Source of the DNA: Pseudomonas sp. GV071
GTDB lineage: Bacteria; Pseudomonadota; Gammaproteobacteria; Pseudomonadales; Pseudomonadaceae
DNA length: 64,000 nt
Reading direction: 5' to 3'
Assembly (NCBI RefSeq): GCF_003050835.1
Contig: NZ_QAOJ01000001.1
Location: forward strand, 558,001 to 622,000
This document shows, one piece after another, positions 29,620-39,058 of the stretch. Positions within the stretch are counted from its first letter, which is position 1; each line of letters begins with the position of its first letter. The position numbers and the translations under genes were made by a program. Under the pieces are notes generated by a model. That model saw only the letters and a program-made list of their open reading frames with translations. It ran no database searches and had not been told where the DNA came from.

Positions 29620-29859
29620 TGCAAAGGCTCTCGTACGGGGCAAGTACCTACTTGGACCCTGTGCCAGTGGCAAAGGGTTCATGTTTTTTGCCCAGTGGCC
29701 GTACCGTCTATCTCGCGGCTTTTCTCGGCTTTTTTGCGGCCATTTGCCGCCAACAGCGAAAAAATCGTTAAACCAATCGAAACGGCCGCCAGTCGATAAT
29801 TGTGTATGGCTGATTTGCCCGTCCCGTAACTTGCGGCCCAAGCCGCAGGAGGTGGTGAG

Positions 29860-30012
29860 ATGACCTTTCTGTGCTTTTTAAAGGGTTGTACCTGGCTCGA
29901 GGCTACCCACGAGCTGTTCGGCACCGAGCTGCTGTTGTGCCAATGCTGTTCGCGCTGCGGCGCCCATCGCTACCTGCCAGAGGCCCCGGCTGAAAGCGGA
30001 GATGCTGCTTGA
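29860..30012 (+). CDS. Cys-rich small protein, 50 residues
   Basis: Begins MTFLCFLKGCTW and has six cysteines, including a CQCCSRCG cluster that looks like a zinc or iron-sulfur knuckle. AGGAGG stands nine bases before the ATG, an excellent ribosome site. It resembles a small Pseudomonas cysteine-rich family (the type represented by PSPA7_2676), recognised from memory only. Its stop overlaps the TTG start of the MgtC gene, so translation is coupled. Confidence 0.7.
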   Translation: MTFLCFLKGCTWLEATHELFGTELLLCQCCSRCGAHRYLPEAPAESGDAA

Positions 30013-30509
30013 GCACCTGGGAGACGATTCTCGCCACCTTGACCAGCGAGTTTTCCGACCTCAACGATGTTGCACACACCACCCGCGTCAGCCTGCGCAT
30101 GGCCCTGGCCACGCTGCTGGGCGGGTTACTGGGCTGGGAACGCGAACAGCATGGCAAGGCAGCCGGTATTCGCACCCATATGTTGGTGGCTCTCGGCAGC
30201 GCGCTGTTTGTTATGGCGGCTGAACAGATGGGCGCCGGTGAAGACGCCATGAGCCGGGTGATGCAGGGCGTGGTCGCCGGTATCGGCTTTCTCTGCGCCG
30301 GCACCATCCTCAAAGGCCGCTCGCCCGGTGAAGTCCAGGGCCTGACCACCGCCGCCGGCATCTGGCTGACCTGTGCCATCGGCATTACCGTCGGCCTTGG
30401 CCGCGAGGCCACCGCGCTGCTCGGTACCGGCTTTGGCCTGATCATTCTCAACCTGGTGCCGCACCTGATCAGCCGCTTTGAAAAGCCCGAGGATGAAGAG
30501 CCGCAATGA
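30009..30509 (+). CDS. MgtC/SapB-family membrane protein
   Basis: 166 residues from a TTG at 30009 that overlaps the preceding stop (TTGA). GGAG lies 8 bases before it. MgtC signatures are RMALATLLGGLLGWERE, KAAGIRTHMLVALGSALF, GIGFLCAGTI and VQGLTTAAGIWLT. Four to five membrane helices. In Salmonella MgtC inhibits the F1Fo ATP synthase and supports growth at low magnesium; many environmental homologues have no tested role. The C-terminal ACT-like domain of longer MgtC proteins is absent. Confidence 0.88.
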   Translation: MSTWETILATLTSEFSDLNDVAHTTRVSLRMALATLLGGLLGWEREQHGKAAGIRTHMLVALGSALFVMAAEQMGAGEDAMSRVMQGVVAGIGFLCAGTILKGRSPGEVQGLTTAAGIWLTCAIGITVGLGREATALLGTGFGLIILNLVPHLISRFEKPEDEEPQ

Positions 30510-30589
30510 TCCCCGTAGGAGCGGCTTCGAGGGGCCGCCGCCATTCTGCGCTAGGCTCAATGGGCACAGTGAGGAGGCGCGAGGCACGG

Positions 30590-32317
30590 ATGAGCAGGAT
30601 CGCAATCGCCGAAGAACAAACCGTTACCCGCCATGCCATCCGGCTGCTGTTGGAGGCGGCCGGGCATGAGGTGGTGGCCGAAGCCGATAACGGCCTGGAT
30701 GCCCTGCAGCAACTGCGGGACTTGCAGCCGGCGCTGCTGATTCTGGAACTGAGCCTGCCACGCCTCGGCGGCCTGGAGCTGATTCAGCGCGCCAAAGCCC
30801 ACGGCCTGCCGGCCAAACTGCTGGTGCTCACCGCGCAACATTCCGAGTATTTCGCCGCGCGCTGCATGGAGGCCGGCGCCCACGGTTTTATCAGCAAACA
30901 CGAAGACCTCGCCGACATGGGCAAAGCCCTGGACGCGGTGTTGCACGGCCACAGCTATTTCCCCAGCCATGTGCTCGGCACCACCCAGGGCGACAAACAC
31001 AGCCTGGCCCTCAAGGCCTTGTCGGCACGCGAACTGGCGGTGCTGCAATTGCTCTGCACCGGCATGAGCAACGTGGCCATCGGCGAGCAACTGGCCCTCA
31101 GCGACAAGACCGTCAGCACCTACAAGATCCGCCTTAAAGACAAGCTGCACGCTACCTCGCAACTGGAGCTCATCGACATCGCCCGCCGCCACGGCCTGGT
31201 CGATGGCAACGAGGCCGAGGCGCCATTGCCGAGCGCCAACCTCGCCGAACTTCAACTGCTGCAAAGCATGATCGACGCCTTGCCCCACGCCGTGCATGTG
31301 CGCGACACCGAAGGGCGCATGCTGGCCTGCAATGCCTATTACCTGGAGCAGCAACAGGTCAGCCTGGAGCAGGTGCTGGGCAAGTGCATCAACCAGACCC
31401 CCGAGCTGCAGGACGACGATGCCGACCTGGTGCACAGCAGCCTGATGGAGGCCATCAGCGCCGCTGTGCCGTACTCCCGGGATGTGCTGGTGCGCCTGCA
31501 AGGTAAACAACATGTGCTGCGCCACTGGGGCAAGCCGCACCACGATAGCAATGGCCAACTGCTGGGGATGATTTTCGGCAGCGTCGACATCACCGACCGC
31601 GATGAGCAGGTACTGGCGCTGCGGGTGGATGCCGAGCAGGGCAAAGTGCGGATGCAGGCGCGCGACCAGTTGCTCGGCCACCTCACCGCTGAGCTGGGCG
31701 AGCCGTTGCGCGGTCTGGTGGCGATGCTCGACCTGGGGCTGACCAGTCCCGGCAAACAGCAGGAAGCCCTGCAGGTGGCCCGCGCCCATGCCGACAAGTT
31801 GCTGGCGCTGCTCAATGGCCTGCAACAGGCCGGGCAATTGGCCGGTGGGCACTATGAGGTGGTCAATGAGCCGCTGGATTTACGCGAGGTGCTGGCCGCG
31901 CTGGTGACGCAATTTCAGCCCCAGGCGCAGAGCAACGAACTGAACATTGCCCTCGACGTGCATACCGCTCGCCACCCGGCAGTGTGGGCCGACCCGCAAG
32001 CGCTGCAGCAAGTGCTGGCGGCGTTGTTTGGCTATGGCTTGCAGCGCCTGCCCAACGGCCAGTTGATGGTGCGCCTGGCGGCCAACGGTCGCGGTCTGGG
32101 CTTGGTGGAAGTGCAGGTCGAGGTGCTGGCGTTGCCGGCGGCGGAAGGCGCCTTGGCCGCGGTGGCTTCGCCGGCCGTTGAACTGGAACTGGCCTTGGCG
32201 CGCAAGCTGGTGGAGCGCCTGGATGGCAGCTTGGAGGTGCTGGTGGATGAGGGTGGCAAAACCCACTTGAAGCTGGGGTTGATGCTGACTCAGGCGGAGC
32301 TGGGTGGGGTTGTTTGA
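30590..32317 (+). CDS. Pseudo-receiver / LuxR HTH / PAS / degenerate kinase hybrid
   Basis: 575 residues from the ATG at 30590 (MSRIAIAEEQ). Domains: receiver 1-125; LuxR-type HTH 144-200 (LSARELAVLQLLCTGMSN, KTVSTYKIRLKDKL); PAS 222-340; HisKA-like 355-415; HATPase-like 425-565. The receiver keeps Thr81 and Lys103, but the phospho-acceptor Asp is Glu53 (ILELSLP), and the acidic pair is Glu8-Glu9. In the HisKA part the phospho-accepting His is replaced by Ala367 (TAELGEPL). The ATPase N-box asparagines are missing (QQVLAALFGYG). It therefore looks like a DNA-binding protein no longer driven by phosphorylation, with PAS sensing. Confidence 0.8.
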   Translation: MSRIAIAEEQTVTRHAIRLLLEAAGHEVVAEADNGLDALQQLRDLQPALLILELSLPRLGGLELIQRAKAHGLPAKLLVLTAQHSEYFAARCMEAGAHGFISKHEDLADMGKALDAVLHGHSYFPSHVLGTTQGDKHSLALKALSARELAVLQLLCTGMSNVAIGEQLALSDKTVSTYKIRLKDKLHATSQLELIDIARRHGLVDGNEAEAPLPSANLAELQLLQSMIDALPHAVHVRDTEGRMLACNAYYLEQQQVSLEQVLGKCINQTPELQDDDADLVHSSLMEAISAAVPYSRDVLVRLQGKQHVLRHWGKPHHDSNGQLLGMIFGSVDITDRDEQVLALRVDAEQGKVRMQARDQLLGHLTAELGEPLRGLVAMLDLGLTSPGKQQEALQVARAHADKLLALLNGLQQAGQLAGGHYEVVNEPLDLREVLAALVTQFQPQAQSNELNIALDVHTARHPAVWADPQALQQVLAALFGYGLQRLPNGQLMVRLAANGRGLGLVEVQVEVLALPAAEGALAAVASPAVELELALARKLVERLDGSLEVLVDEGGKTHLKLGLMLTQAELGGVV

Positions 32318-32353
32318 TGCGATTTGATTTGTGGGAGGGCCGGGCGGCGATCC

Positions 32354-32408
32354 GCTTTAGCCGCGATGCTTCTCAAGTCAAAAGCATCGCGGCTAAAGCC
32401 GCTCCTGC
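32354..32408. repeat. REP-type palindrome (REPIN)
   Basis: CTTTAGCCGCGATGCTT and the complementary AAGCATCGCGGCTAAAG around a short linker, between the hybrid regulator and the autotransporter gene. Confidence 0.85.
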
Positions 32409-32425
32409 CAGAGCTGCGTCAACGT

Positions 32426-35400
32426 TCAAAACTTCACCTTGATCCCGAACATCCCCTCGTAGCTGCGGCTGTCGCCGTTGAAGGCTTTCTGGTAGCCCAC
32501 GGAACCGGTCAGGCTGGTGCGGGCGTTGAGTTCATAGTCGACGCCGACATTGATCTCGCCCCAGGTGCCGCCCATGTCAGTGGTGAAGGGCACGTAGCCG
32601 TCGGCGGAAGAAAACTCGGTTTTCGGCGCGCCTTTGAACTCGTGCCAGACGCTGGGGCGGATCCAGCCGTTGGTGCGGTGGATGTCGCCGTTGTCGTCGG
32701 TGTTGAACCAGTCGCGCGCCACCCGTACACCGAGGCGGCCAGTGACCGAGTTGACGTCATCGAAGCGTACTTTGGCGGCGCTGTCCTCGGCGTTCTGCAG
32801 CTCGATTTTGCTGACGATCACCTGCGCTTGCGGCTCCACGTAAATCTCTTTGTCGGCATTCACCAGCAGCGGGTAACCGGCTTCCAGCGAGGCGGTGATG
32901 CCGTGGCCGCGGGTGTGCAGTTTGTCCACGCTATCGGGTTTGGCGGTGGCACTGAAGCGGCTCAGTTGCAGCACGCCATCGAGGTACCAGCCGGCCGGGC
33001 CGAAGTGGGTCCAGTAGCCGCCCAGGCTGTAGGCGCGCAGGGCATCGTCACCGGCATAACGGCCGTCGGTGTGGTGCAGTGCGCCGCTGACCCGGCCCAG
33101 GCCCAGCGACAGTCCGGCCTGGTTGGTGCTGCCGTCGGTGTCTTCGCTGCGGTACAGGTCGGCGCCCACTTGCAGCGCCTGCAGGTCGTAGCTGTAGTCG
33201 GCGGCGCCACGGTTGTCGGTGCCGGTGCGGTAGATCAGTCGGCCCCAGCCCAGGGATGGGCCGACACTGCTGTCATCGTCTTCCACCAGCGGGTCGACCG
33301 AGGCGCGCCGGCGTTCTTCGCCGACCCGTTCGTGCAGGGTGTCGACCATCGCCCGGCTGTAGAGCAGGGCCTGCACCGGCATGCCGCTGTACAGCGAGGT
33401 TTCCGGGCGGTAGTTGGGGGTTTCTGCGCCGCCGTCATCGAGGGTCGAGCGCAGGTACCAGGCTTCGGGGTTTTCCGCGTCCAGGCTGGCGCGGTGCAGG
33501 GTGTACTGGTACGGCCCGGCTTTCACTTCATTGACCAAGCGAAACGCACTGGCGTCGGTGCTGGCGCCATTGATGGCGTTGACCACCTGAATGCCATTGC
33601 CCTGGGTCAGCGCCCCGGCGCCGCCGGCGTTGCTGATCAGCAGGTTGCTGGAACCACTGGCGTTGCCGCCATCAAGCACCAACTGGTCGGAGGGCGAGCC
33701 GTCTGCGCCCAGGTAGGTGTTGAGGCCGATGCTGCCGTTGGCGCCGTGGTAGGCGTTGACGGTAAGGGTTTTGAAGCTGGTGCCGACCGGTGCGCTGAAG
33801 TCGATCAGGCTGTGGTCATTGCGCAGGCTGGTGAGGTTGGAGCTGCCGGTGAGTTGCCACAGGCTGTTGTCGTGCAGGTTCAGATTGGCAACGCTGCCGG
33901 CGGCGGTTTTCGCCGAGCCGCTGACCAGCGAGGTGCCGAGGTCGAGGTTGGCCAGACCGGCGGCAAAACCCGAACGGCTGACGTTCAGCCATTGGTCACT
34001 GCCACCGGCAACCACATGGTCGAAATTGATGCTGGCAGCGCCCGCGACATCGACCGTGGCGCCGCTGCGGTTATCCAGCAGCGCATGGTCGAGGTTCACC
34101 TGGCTTGTACGGCCGACGTCGGCCTGGGTAGCGAGGGCTGCAGCCTGGGCACCTTGGGCGCTGAGCGAGAGGTTGTCGCCATTGAACGTGGCGTCGTTTT
34201 TGATCAGCGCGGCATGGGCATTGGCACCCTCGGCGCTGGCCACCGTGTGATCGGCCACCAGCAGCGCGCCGGAGTCGGCTTGCAGGGCATAGGCCAGCGC
34301 GCCATGGGTACGCACGGTGGCGTTGTTGAGGGTCAGCTCCGCGGTTTCATCTTTGTATTTGCGGCTGACGAAGGCACCGACCGCGTTGTCGCCAAGGGTT
34401 TCTACGCTGATGTTGTTGCCGATCAGGCTGACCGCACCGGGTTTGGCCGCGCCGATGCCGGCATACAGGCCACGGGAGCCGGCGCCGCTGGTGTGCACGG
34501 AAAGATTGTTGAGGATCATGCTGCCGCCATCGTCCACCGCTGCGCCATAGGACTGGCTGCCGGTGGTGATCAGTTGGGTGCCATTGGCGATCAGCAAGGC
34601 GCCGGCATTACGCGAGGCGAGGGCGTGGGCGAAGGTCATGTTGGAGGCGATGGGCGAGCCGTTGCCAGTGGTGGTCACCGAGCCGCCGTTGAGGGTGATG
34701 GTCGAGCCCAGGTCGGCGACCACGCCCATGGCGTTGTCATTGCCGCTGGTGTGCACGTTGACGCCGCTGGCGGTGATCTGCGCATTGGCGGCGCTGATGC
34801 CGGCGGAGTAGTCGCCCTCGGTCATCACCTGGCCGTTGTCCATGTCGATCACCGCACCGTCGAGGGCGCGCACGCCGTAGCTGGTTTTCTGCGTGGTTTT
34901 CACGTCGGTGTCGCGCATTACCAGGGTCGAACCGGCGTTTTCTACCTGTACGCCAGGGGCGGCCGGGCCGACGCTGCCATCGAGCAGAATGCGGCTGTTG
35001 TCGATGCTCGCTGCAGCGCCGCCACTGACGGTCAGGCCCATGGCGCGAGCGCCCTGAGCATTGATGTTGGTGCGGCTGATCTGCGCCGAAGAACCGGCGC
35101 CTTCCACCTGCACGCCGTGGCCATATTGGTTTTGTGCAAACAGGTTGCTGTTGTCGATCAGCAGCGCGCCACCGGCCATGGCCCGGGCGGCTGCTGACGG
35201 GTTGAGCAGGTTGCCGGCGCCCAGCACGCTGACACTGCTATTGGCCAGCGTCACCTGGCTGCCGACGCCTTCGGCACGGACGCCGCCCACATAGTTGCCG
35301 CTGGTGTGCAGCTGCAGGTTGGTGCCGCTGATGCTGCTGCCATCGAGGGCATGGAGGACTGCAGTGGTGGCGGCGCTGGTGGCGGCATTGCTGCTGGTGA

Positions 35401-36121
35401 AGGTGCTGTTACGCAGCTCGATGCTCGACCCCGACTCGGCCCGGGCACCACTGGCGTTGCTGCCGCTGGTGTTCACTGTGAGATGGTCGCCGACAATGCT
35501 GCCGCCATTACGAGCCACCAGGCCATGGCTGATGTTGCTGGTGCCGGCGTTGCCAGTGGCGGTGATGCTGGTATCGCGCAGCACGATCTGGCCGTTGTCC
35601 ATGGCCAACACACCAATCGAACCTTTGCTCAGGGTACTGATGGCGCCCGCGCTGAAATTCACCACGCCGCCGATGCTCACCAGCGCATGGTTGTTCTGAC
35701 CGTTGACGCCGCCGCCCATGACGATGCTGCTGCCGGTAAGGCTCAGCACGCCGTCCTGGCCGGCGAGGGCACCAGTCATGTCGGTGGCGGTGACCACTGC
35801 ACTGGCGGCGGTTTTCGGCACCATCTCGATGCTGACACCAGCACCGCGAACCTCACCCGCGTTCACCGCCTGCACACCGATCTGGCCTTTGGCAGTCGCG
35901 GTGCTGATGGCGCCGCTGCTCACCGACTCGCCATCGATTTGTTGAGTAGTTGCGTCGGCCCGCACGCCGATGGCGCCGGCGGCGGTCATGCTCGATTGCG
36001 CCTCGGCGCTGCTGACATCAAAGGTGAACAGCCCGGCCAATACCAGGCTGATGGCCCTGGCCAGGCGATTGCTGGCCAGGGTTTGCAAGGGGGTTGCGGG
36101 TGATCTGGTTAGGGTTTTCAT
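32426..36121 (-). CDS. Pertactin-like autotransporter adhesin
   Basis: 1231 residues. An extended signal peptide ends at SSAEAQ (about residue 42). The passenger, about 43-930, is a long parallel beta-helix built of degenerate repeats with frequent N-x-(T/S)-V and GA(L/R)A turns; a pertactin-like autochaperone segment precedes the barrel. The C-terminal ~280 residues form the autotransporter barrel (AGLSLGLGRVSG ... GMFGIKVKF) with terminal Phe. It is predicted to be surface-exposed in adhesion or aggregation. No protease or lipase triad was noticed. It is flanked by a REP at its 3' end. Confidence 0.9.
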   Translation of the reverse strand: MKTLTRSPATPLQTLASNRLARAISLVLAGLFTFDVSSAEAQSSMTAAGAIGVRADATTQQIDGESVSSGAISTATAKGQIGVQAVNAGEVRGAGVSIEMVPKTAASAVVTATDMTGALAGQDGVLSLTGSSIVMGGGVNGQNNHALVSIGGVVNFSAGAISTLSKGSIGVLAMDNGQIVLRDTSITATGNAGTSNISHGLVARNGGSIVGDHLTVNTSGSNASGARAESGSSIELRNSTFTSSNAATSAATTAVLHALDGSSISGTNLQLHTSGNYVGGVRAEGVGSQVTLANSSVSVLGAGNLLNPSAAARAMAGGALLIDNSNLFAQNQYGHGVQVEGAGSSAQISRTNINAQGARAMGLTVSGGAAASIDNSRILLDGSVGPAAPGVQVENAGSTLVMRDTDVKTTQKTSYGVRALDGAVIDMDNGQVMTEGDYSAGISAANAQITASGVNVHTSGNDNAMGVVADLGSTITLNGGSVTTTGNGSPIASNMTFAHALASRNAGALLIANGTQLITTGSQSYGAAVDDGGSMILNNLSVHTSGAGSRGLYAGIGAAKPGAVSLIGNNISVETLGDNAVGAFVSRKYKDETAELTLNNATVRTHGALAYALQADSGALLVADHTVASAEGANAHAALIKNDATFNGDNLSLSAQGAQAAALATQADVGRTSQVNLDHALLDNRSGATVDVAGAASINFDHVVAGGSDQWLNVSRSGFAAGLANLDLGTSLVSGSAKTAAGSVANLNLHDNSLWQLTGSSNLTSLRNDHSLIDFSAPVGTSFKTLTVNAYHGANGSIGLNTYLGADGSPSDQLVLDGGNASGSSNLLISNAGGAGALTQGNGIQVVNAINGASTDASAFRLVNEVKAGPYQYTLHRASLDAENPEAWYLRSTLDDGGAETPNYRPETSLYSGMPVQALLYSRAMVDTLHERVGEERRRASVDPLVEDDDSSVGPSLGWGRLIYRTGTDNRGAADYSYDLQALQVGADLYRSEDTDGSTNQAGLSLGLGRVSGALHHTDGRYAGDDALRAYSLGGYWTHFGPAGWYLDGVLQLSRFSATAKPDSVDKLHTRGHGITASLEAGYPLLVNADKEIYVEPQAQVIVSKIELQNAEDSAAKVRFDDVNSVTGRLGVRVARDWFNTDDNGDIHRTNGWIRPSVWHEFKGAPKTEFSSADGYVPFTTDMGGTWGEINVGVDYELNARTSLTGSVGYQKAFNGDSRSYEGMFGIKVKF

Positions 36122-36341
36122 GGCAAGGCTCCGGCAAATTTTTCTTGCCTTCAGCCTCGCGCTGCGTCGATGCAGGGTCTGCGAGTGGGTACTGATGTGG
36201 GTGTAATAGGTCTACGAGATGGCGTGCTGCGTCGTGCCGCCAAGCCCGCTGTTTTTTCGTCCGTACGAAATGCCGGCTGTGGCAATCCACCGCGCATGCC
36301 CGGCTGTCGCGTTGCAAAACTCGGTGCTAGAGTCGCCGCCC

Positions 36342-36740
36342 ATGAACCTCTCTCGAACCCCGCGCACTCGCTCGCTGACCGCCTGGCTGTTGTACGCCAG
36401 CGTGCTGTTCAGTCTGTTTGCCTGCGGGATTCACCATGGCCAGATGAGTGGCCTGAGCCTCAGCGGTTTGGGCGGCGGGTTCTGCTCCATGGACGGCACA
36501 GGTGGCCCCGCCATCGATGCCAGTGGCACCGACCAGCAAGCGCCGCACCTCGACCAGGTCAGTTGCCCACTCTGTTCCTCGTTTGCCGGCGCCGTAGCGC
36601 TCAACAGCACGGCCTGGTCGCTGCCGGTCAGCAGCGACAACGCCACCGCACCGCTTGTCGTGCACACCTGGGCGCAGCCGCCGCCCCGTTACAGCTGGCC
36701 CTCGCTCAACCCCCGCGCTTCTCCCGTCATTTCCGCTTAG
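36342..36740 (+). CDS. DUF2946 protein of a copper-receptor operon
   Basis: 132 residues from the ATG at 36342 (MNLSRTPRTR). A hydrophobic N-terminal segment (TAWLLYASVLFSLFACGIHHG) acts as signal anchor; a CPLC pair follows at about residue 79. DUF2946 proteins in Pseudomonas are typically encoded next to the TonB-dependent copper receptor, as here, and are probably periplasmic metal handlers. That role is inferred from context. Confidence 0.82.
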   Translation: MNLSRTPRTRSLTAWLLYASVLFSLFACGIHHGQMSGLSLSGLGGGFCSMDGTGGPAIDASGTDQQAPHLDQVSCPLCSSFAGAVALNSTAWSLPVSSDNATAPLVVHTWAQPPPRYSWPSLNPRASPVISA

Positions 36741-36822
36741 TGAACCTAACTGCCTGATTCGGTCGGCCTACGCCTGCGTTTAGCCGCACGAAACAGCCGT
36801 CACTGTTGTGTGGAAATCTGAC

Positions 36823-38982
36823 ATGCCAATAAAAACAAGCTCTCTGGTGCTGCTGGTCGGCGCCTGCAATCTCGCCTGGGCCGACGAGCCCCTTGAACTA
36901 AGCCCGGTAGCAATCGATGCGACTGTCGAGAAACCCTCCGGCCTGGTGCTCGATCAGCCGATCAAAACCGGCTCGCGCCTGGGCCTGACGGCTCGGGAAA
37001 CGCCAGCTTCGGTCAGCGTCGCCGACCGCGCGGTGATCGAAGCGCGGGGTGCCAAAGACACCCAGGACGTGATCAACACCATGACCGGCGTCAACGCCTC
37101 AGCCAACCCGGGCTACGGCGGTTATGTCGCGTACCGGGGCTTTACCGCCGGGCAAATCACCCAGCTCTACAACGGCATCGGCATGAGCTACGCCAGTGCC
37201 AACCGGCCGGTGGACGCCTGGATTTATGAGCGCGTCGAACTGATTGGCGGGCCCTCGACCTTTCTCTATGGCGCTGGTGCCGTGGGCGGCTCGATCAACT
37301 ACATCACCAAGCTGGCCAGCCGCGATGAACAGACGGTGGAGGGCAGGGTGCGCTATGGCAGCTACGACAGCTCGGAGCTGGCCATTGGCGTCAACCACGC
37401 CCTGACTTCGGGCCCGGACCCGCGCCACTTCGCCCGCCTGGACGTCAGCCGCACCCACGGCAACGGCTACATGGACCGCAACGAGCGCGAGGCCACCAGC
37501 ACCGCGTTCTCCATCCTCAGCGACCTGAGCGAACAGCTCAGCCATACCCTGGCCCTGGAGTACCAGGAAGACAAAGAAGACAGCCCCTACTGGGGCTCAC
37601 CGTTGTTGAACCCGGTCGGCGACACCATGCACATCGACAAGAGCCGGCGCTTCGACAACTACAACGTCGCCGATGGCCGTTACGAACAGCGGGTGCGTTG
37701 GCTGCGTTCGATCATTGATTACCAGATCAATGACAGTACCAGCCTGCAAAATACCCTCTACCACTACGACGGGCAGCGCGATTACCGCAACCTGGAGAAT
37801 TACCGCTACAACGCCAGCAATAGCTTGGTCAGCCGCTACTCGGCCTTCTTGCAGCGCCATGACCAGCAGGTGGATGGCAACCGCTTCGAGTTGCGCCATG
37901 ACAACCAGCTGTTCGGCTTGCGCAGTCAGTGGTCGGCGGGTCTGGATTATTCGGTTAACCAGCAGCGCCTGTACCCCAGTTCCCGCTTCAGTTCTGCGCC
38001 CTACGACACCATCGACCCCGAGCATTTCGACCCCGGCAGCTTTGCCGACATTCCGGGTGGCGCGGGGCTGAAAAAGGTGCGCAAGCATGAAGTCACGACG
38101 ATGGCCGGCTTCGCCGAAAACCGTCTGGAACTCACCGAACGTTTGGCCTTGCTCAGCGGTTTGCGCTACGACCATCTGCATATGGAAGTCACCAACTACG
38201 GCGCGGTGACGCCGACCAGCCCTGCGTTTTTTCAACGCACCTGGGAGCCGGTGACCGGCCGCATCGGTCTGGTGTATGCGCTGACGCCAACGGCCAATGT
38301 GTATGTGCAATACAGCACCGCCGCCGACCCACCCGCCGGCTCGCTGGCCTCGGCAACCTTCTCGCAAACGCAGAACTTCGACCTCGCCACCGGCGAGCAG
38401 GTGGAGGTCGGCAGCAAGTTCGACTTCCTCGAGGGTCGTGGTTCGGCCACCGTGGCGGCGTACCAGATCGTGCGCAAAGACTTCGCCGTCACCGATCCGA
38501 ACAACCCCACGACCACCATTCAGGCCGGGCAACAGACCTCCAATGGCATCGAACTGGCGGCCAAGTTGCAGGTCACCCAGGCGCTGCTGGTCGAAGGCAA
38601 CTTCGCCTACGTGGACGCCCAGTACGACGAGTTCAACGAGTCGGTCAGTGGCCGCGTGGTATCGCGCCAGGGCAACACGCCCACCAACGTGCCCAACCAT
38701 GTCGCCAATGCCTGGCTCAGCTACGAGTTCGATCCGCGCTGGCAGGTGGGCATGGACGCGCGCTACGTGGCCTCGGTGTATGCCGACAACGCCAATACCC
38801 TCAAGGCGCCGTCGTACACCCTCTACGGCGCCTTCGCCCGTTACCGCGTCGACGCCAACACCGCGCTGACCCTGCGCGTGCGCAACCTCACCGATGAAAT
38901 CTACGCCAAGCAGGCCTACGGCACCCTCTATTACATGGGCGCGCCGCGCACCTTCGAGGTGGGGGTGGATACGAGGTTTTAG
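36823..38982 (+). CDS. TonB-dependent siderophore-type receptor
   Basis: 719 residues from the ATG at 36823 (MPIKTSSLVLLVGACNLAWA signal peptide). The TonB box area and plug run through RETPASVSV, GYGGYVAYRGF and VELIGGPSTFLYGAGAVGGS; the 22-strand barrel ends in VGVDTRF with terminal Phe. The architecture matches ferric-siderophore receptors without a FecA-like signalling extension. It sits between a DUF2946 gene and an OprC-like receptor, which suggests a metal other than, or besides, iron. A possible operator, AACAG-N6-CTGTT at 36792-36807, lies just upstream of the start. Confidence 0.9.
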   Translation: MPIKTSSLVLLVGACNLAWADEPLELSPVAIDATVEKPSGLVLDQPIKTGSRLGLTARETPASVSVADRAVIEARGAKDTQDVINTMTGVNASANPGYGGYVAYRGFTAGQITQLYNGIGMSYASANRPVDAWIYERVELIGGPSTFLYGAGAVGGSINYITKLASRDEQTVEGRVRYGSYDSSELAIGVNHALTSGPDPRHFARLDVSRTHGNGYMDRNEREATSTAFSILSDLSEQLSHTLALEYQEDKEDSPYWGSPLLNPVGDTMHIDKSRRFDNYNVADGRYEQRVRWLRSIIDYQINDSTSLQNTLYHYDGQRDYRNLENYRYNASNSLVSRYSAFLQRHDQQVDGNRFELRHDNQLFGLRSQWSAGLDYSVNQQRLYPSSRFSSAPYDTIDPEHFDPGSFADIPGGAGLKKVRKHEVTTMAGFAENRLELTERLALLSGLRYDHLHMEVTNYGAVTPTSPAFFQRTWEPVTGRIGLVYALTPTANVYVQYSTAADPPAGSLASATFSQTQNFDLATGEQVEVGSKFDFLEGRGSATVAAYQIVRKDFAVTDPNNPTTTIQAGQQTSNGIELAAKLQVTQALLVEGNFAYVDAQYDEFNESVSGRVVSRQGNTPTNVPNHVANAWLSYEFDPRWQVGMDARYVASVYADNANTLKAPSYTLYGAFARYRVDANTALTLRVRNLTDEIYAKQAYGTLYYMGAPRTFEVGVDTRF

Positions 38983-39058
38983 GGCGCAACGGTTTAGCCC
39001 TCTACTCACTCATCCAGCCGCTTGGCGGCATTTTCTTTTTTTGCTTCTGGAACTGCCC

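Noticed and set aside
32324..35197. 957-codon open frame on the plus strand
   Set aside because: It is antisense to the 1231-residue autotransporter; high GC and repeat structure keep the opposite frame open. No family features are seen.
36792..36807. AACAG-N6-CTGTT inverted repeat before the TonB receptor
   Set aside because: It has only five bases per arm and does not match a Fur, Zur or CueR consensus that I can recognise.
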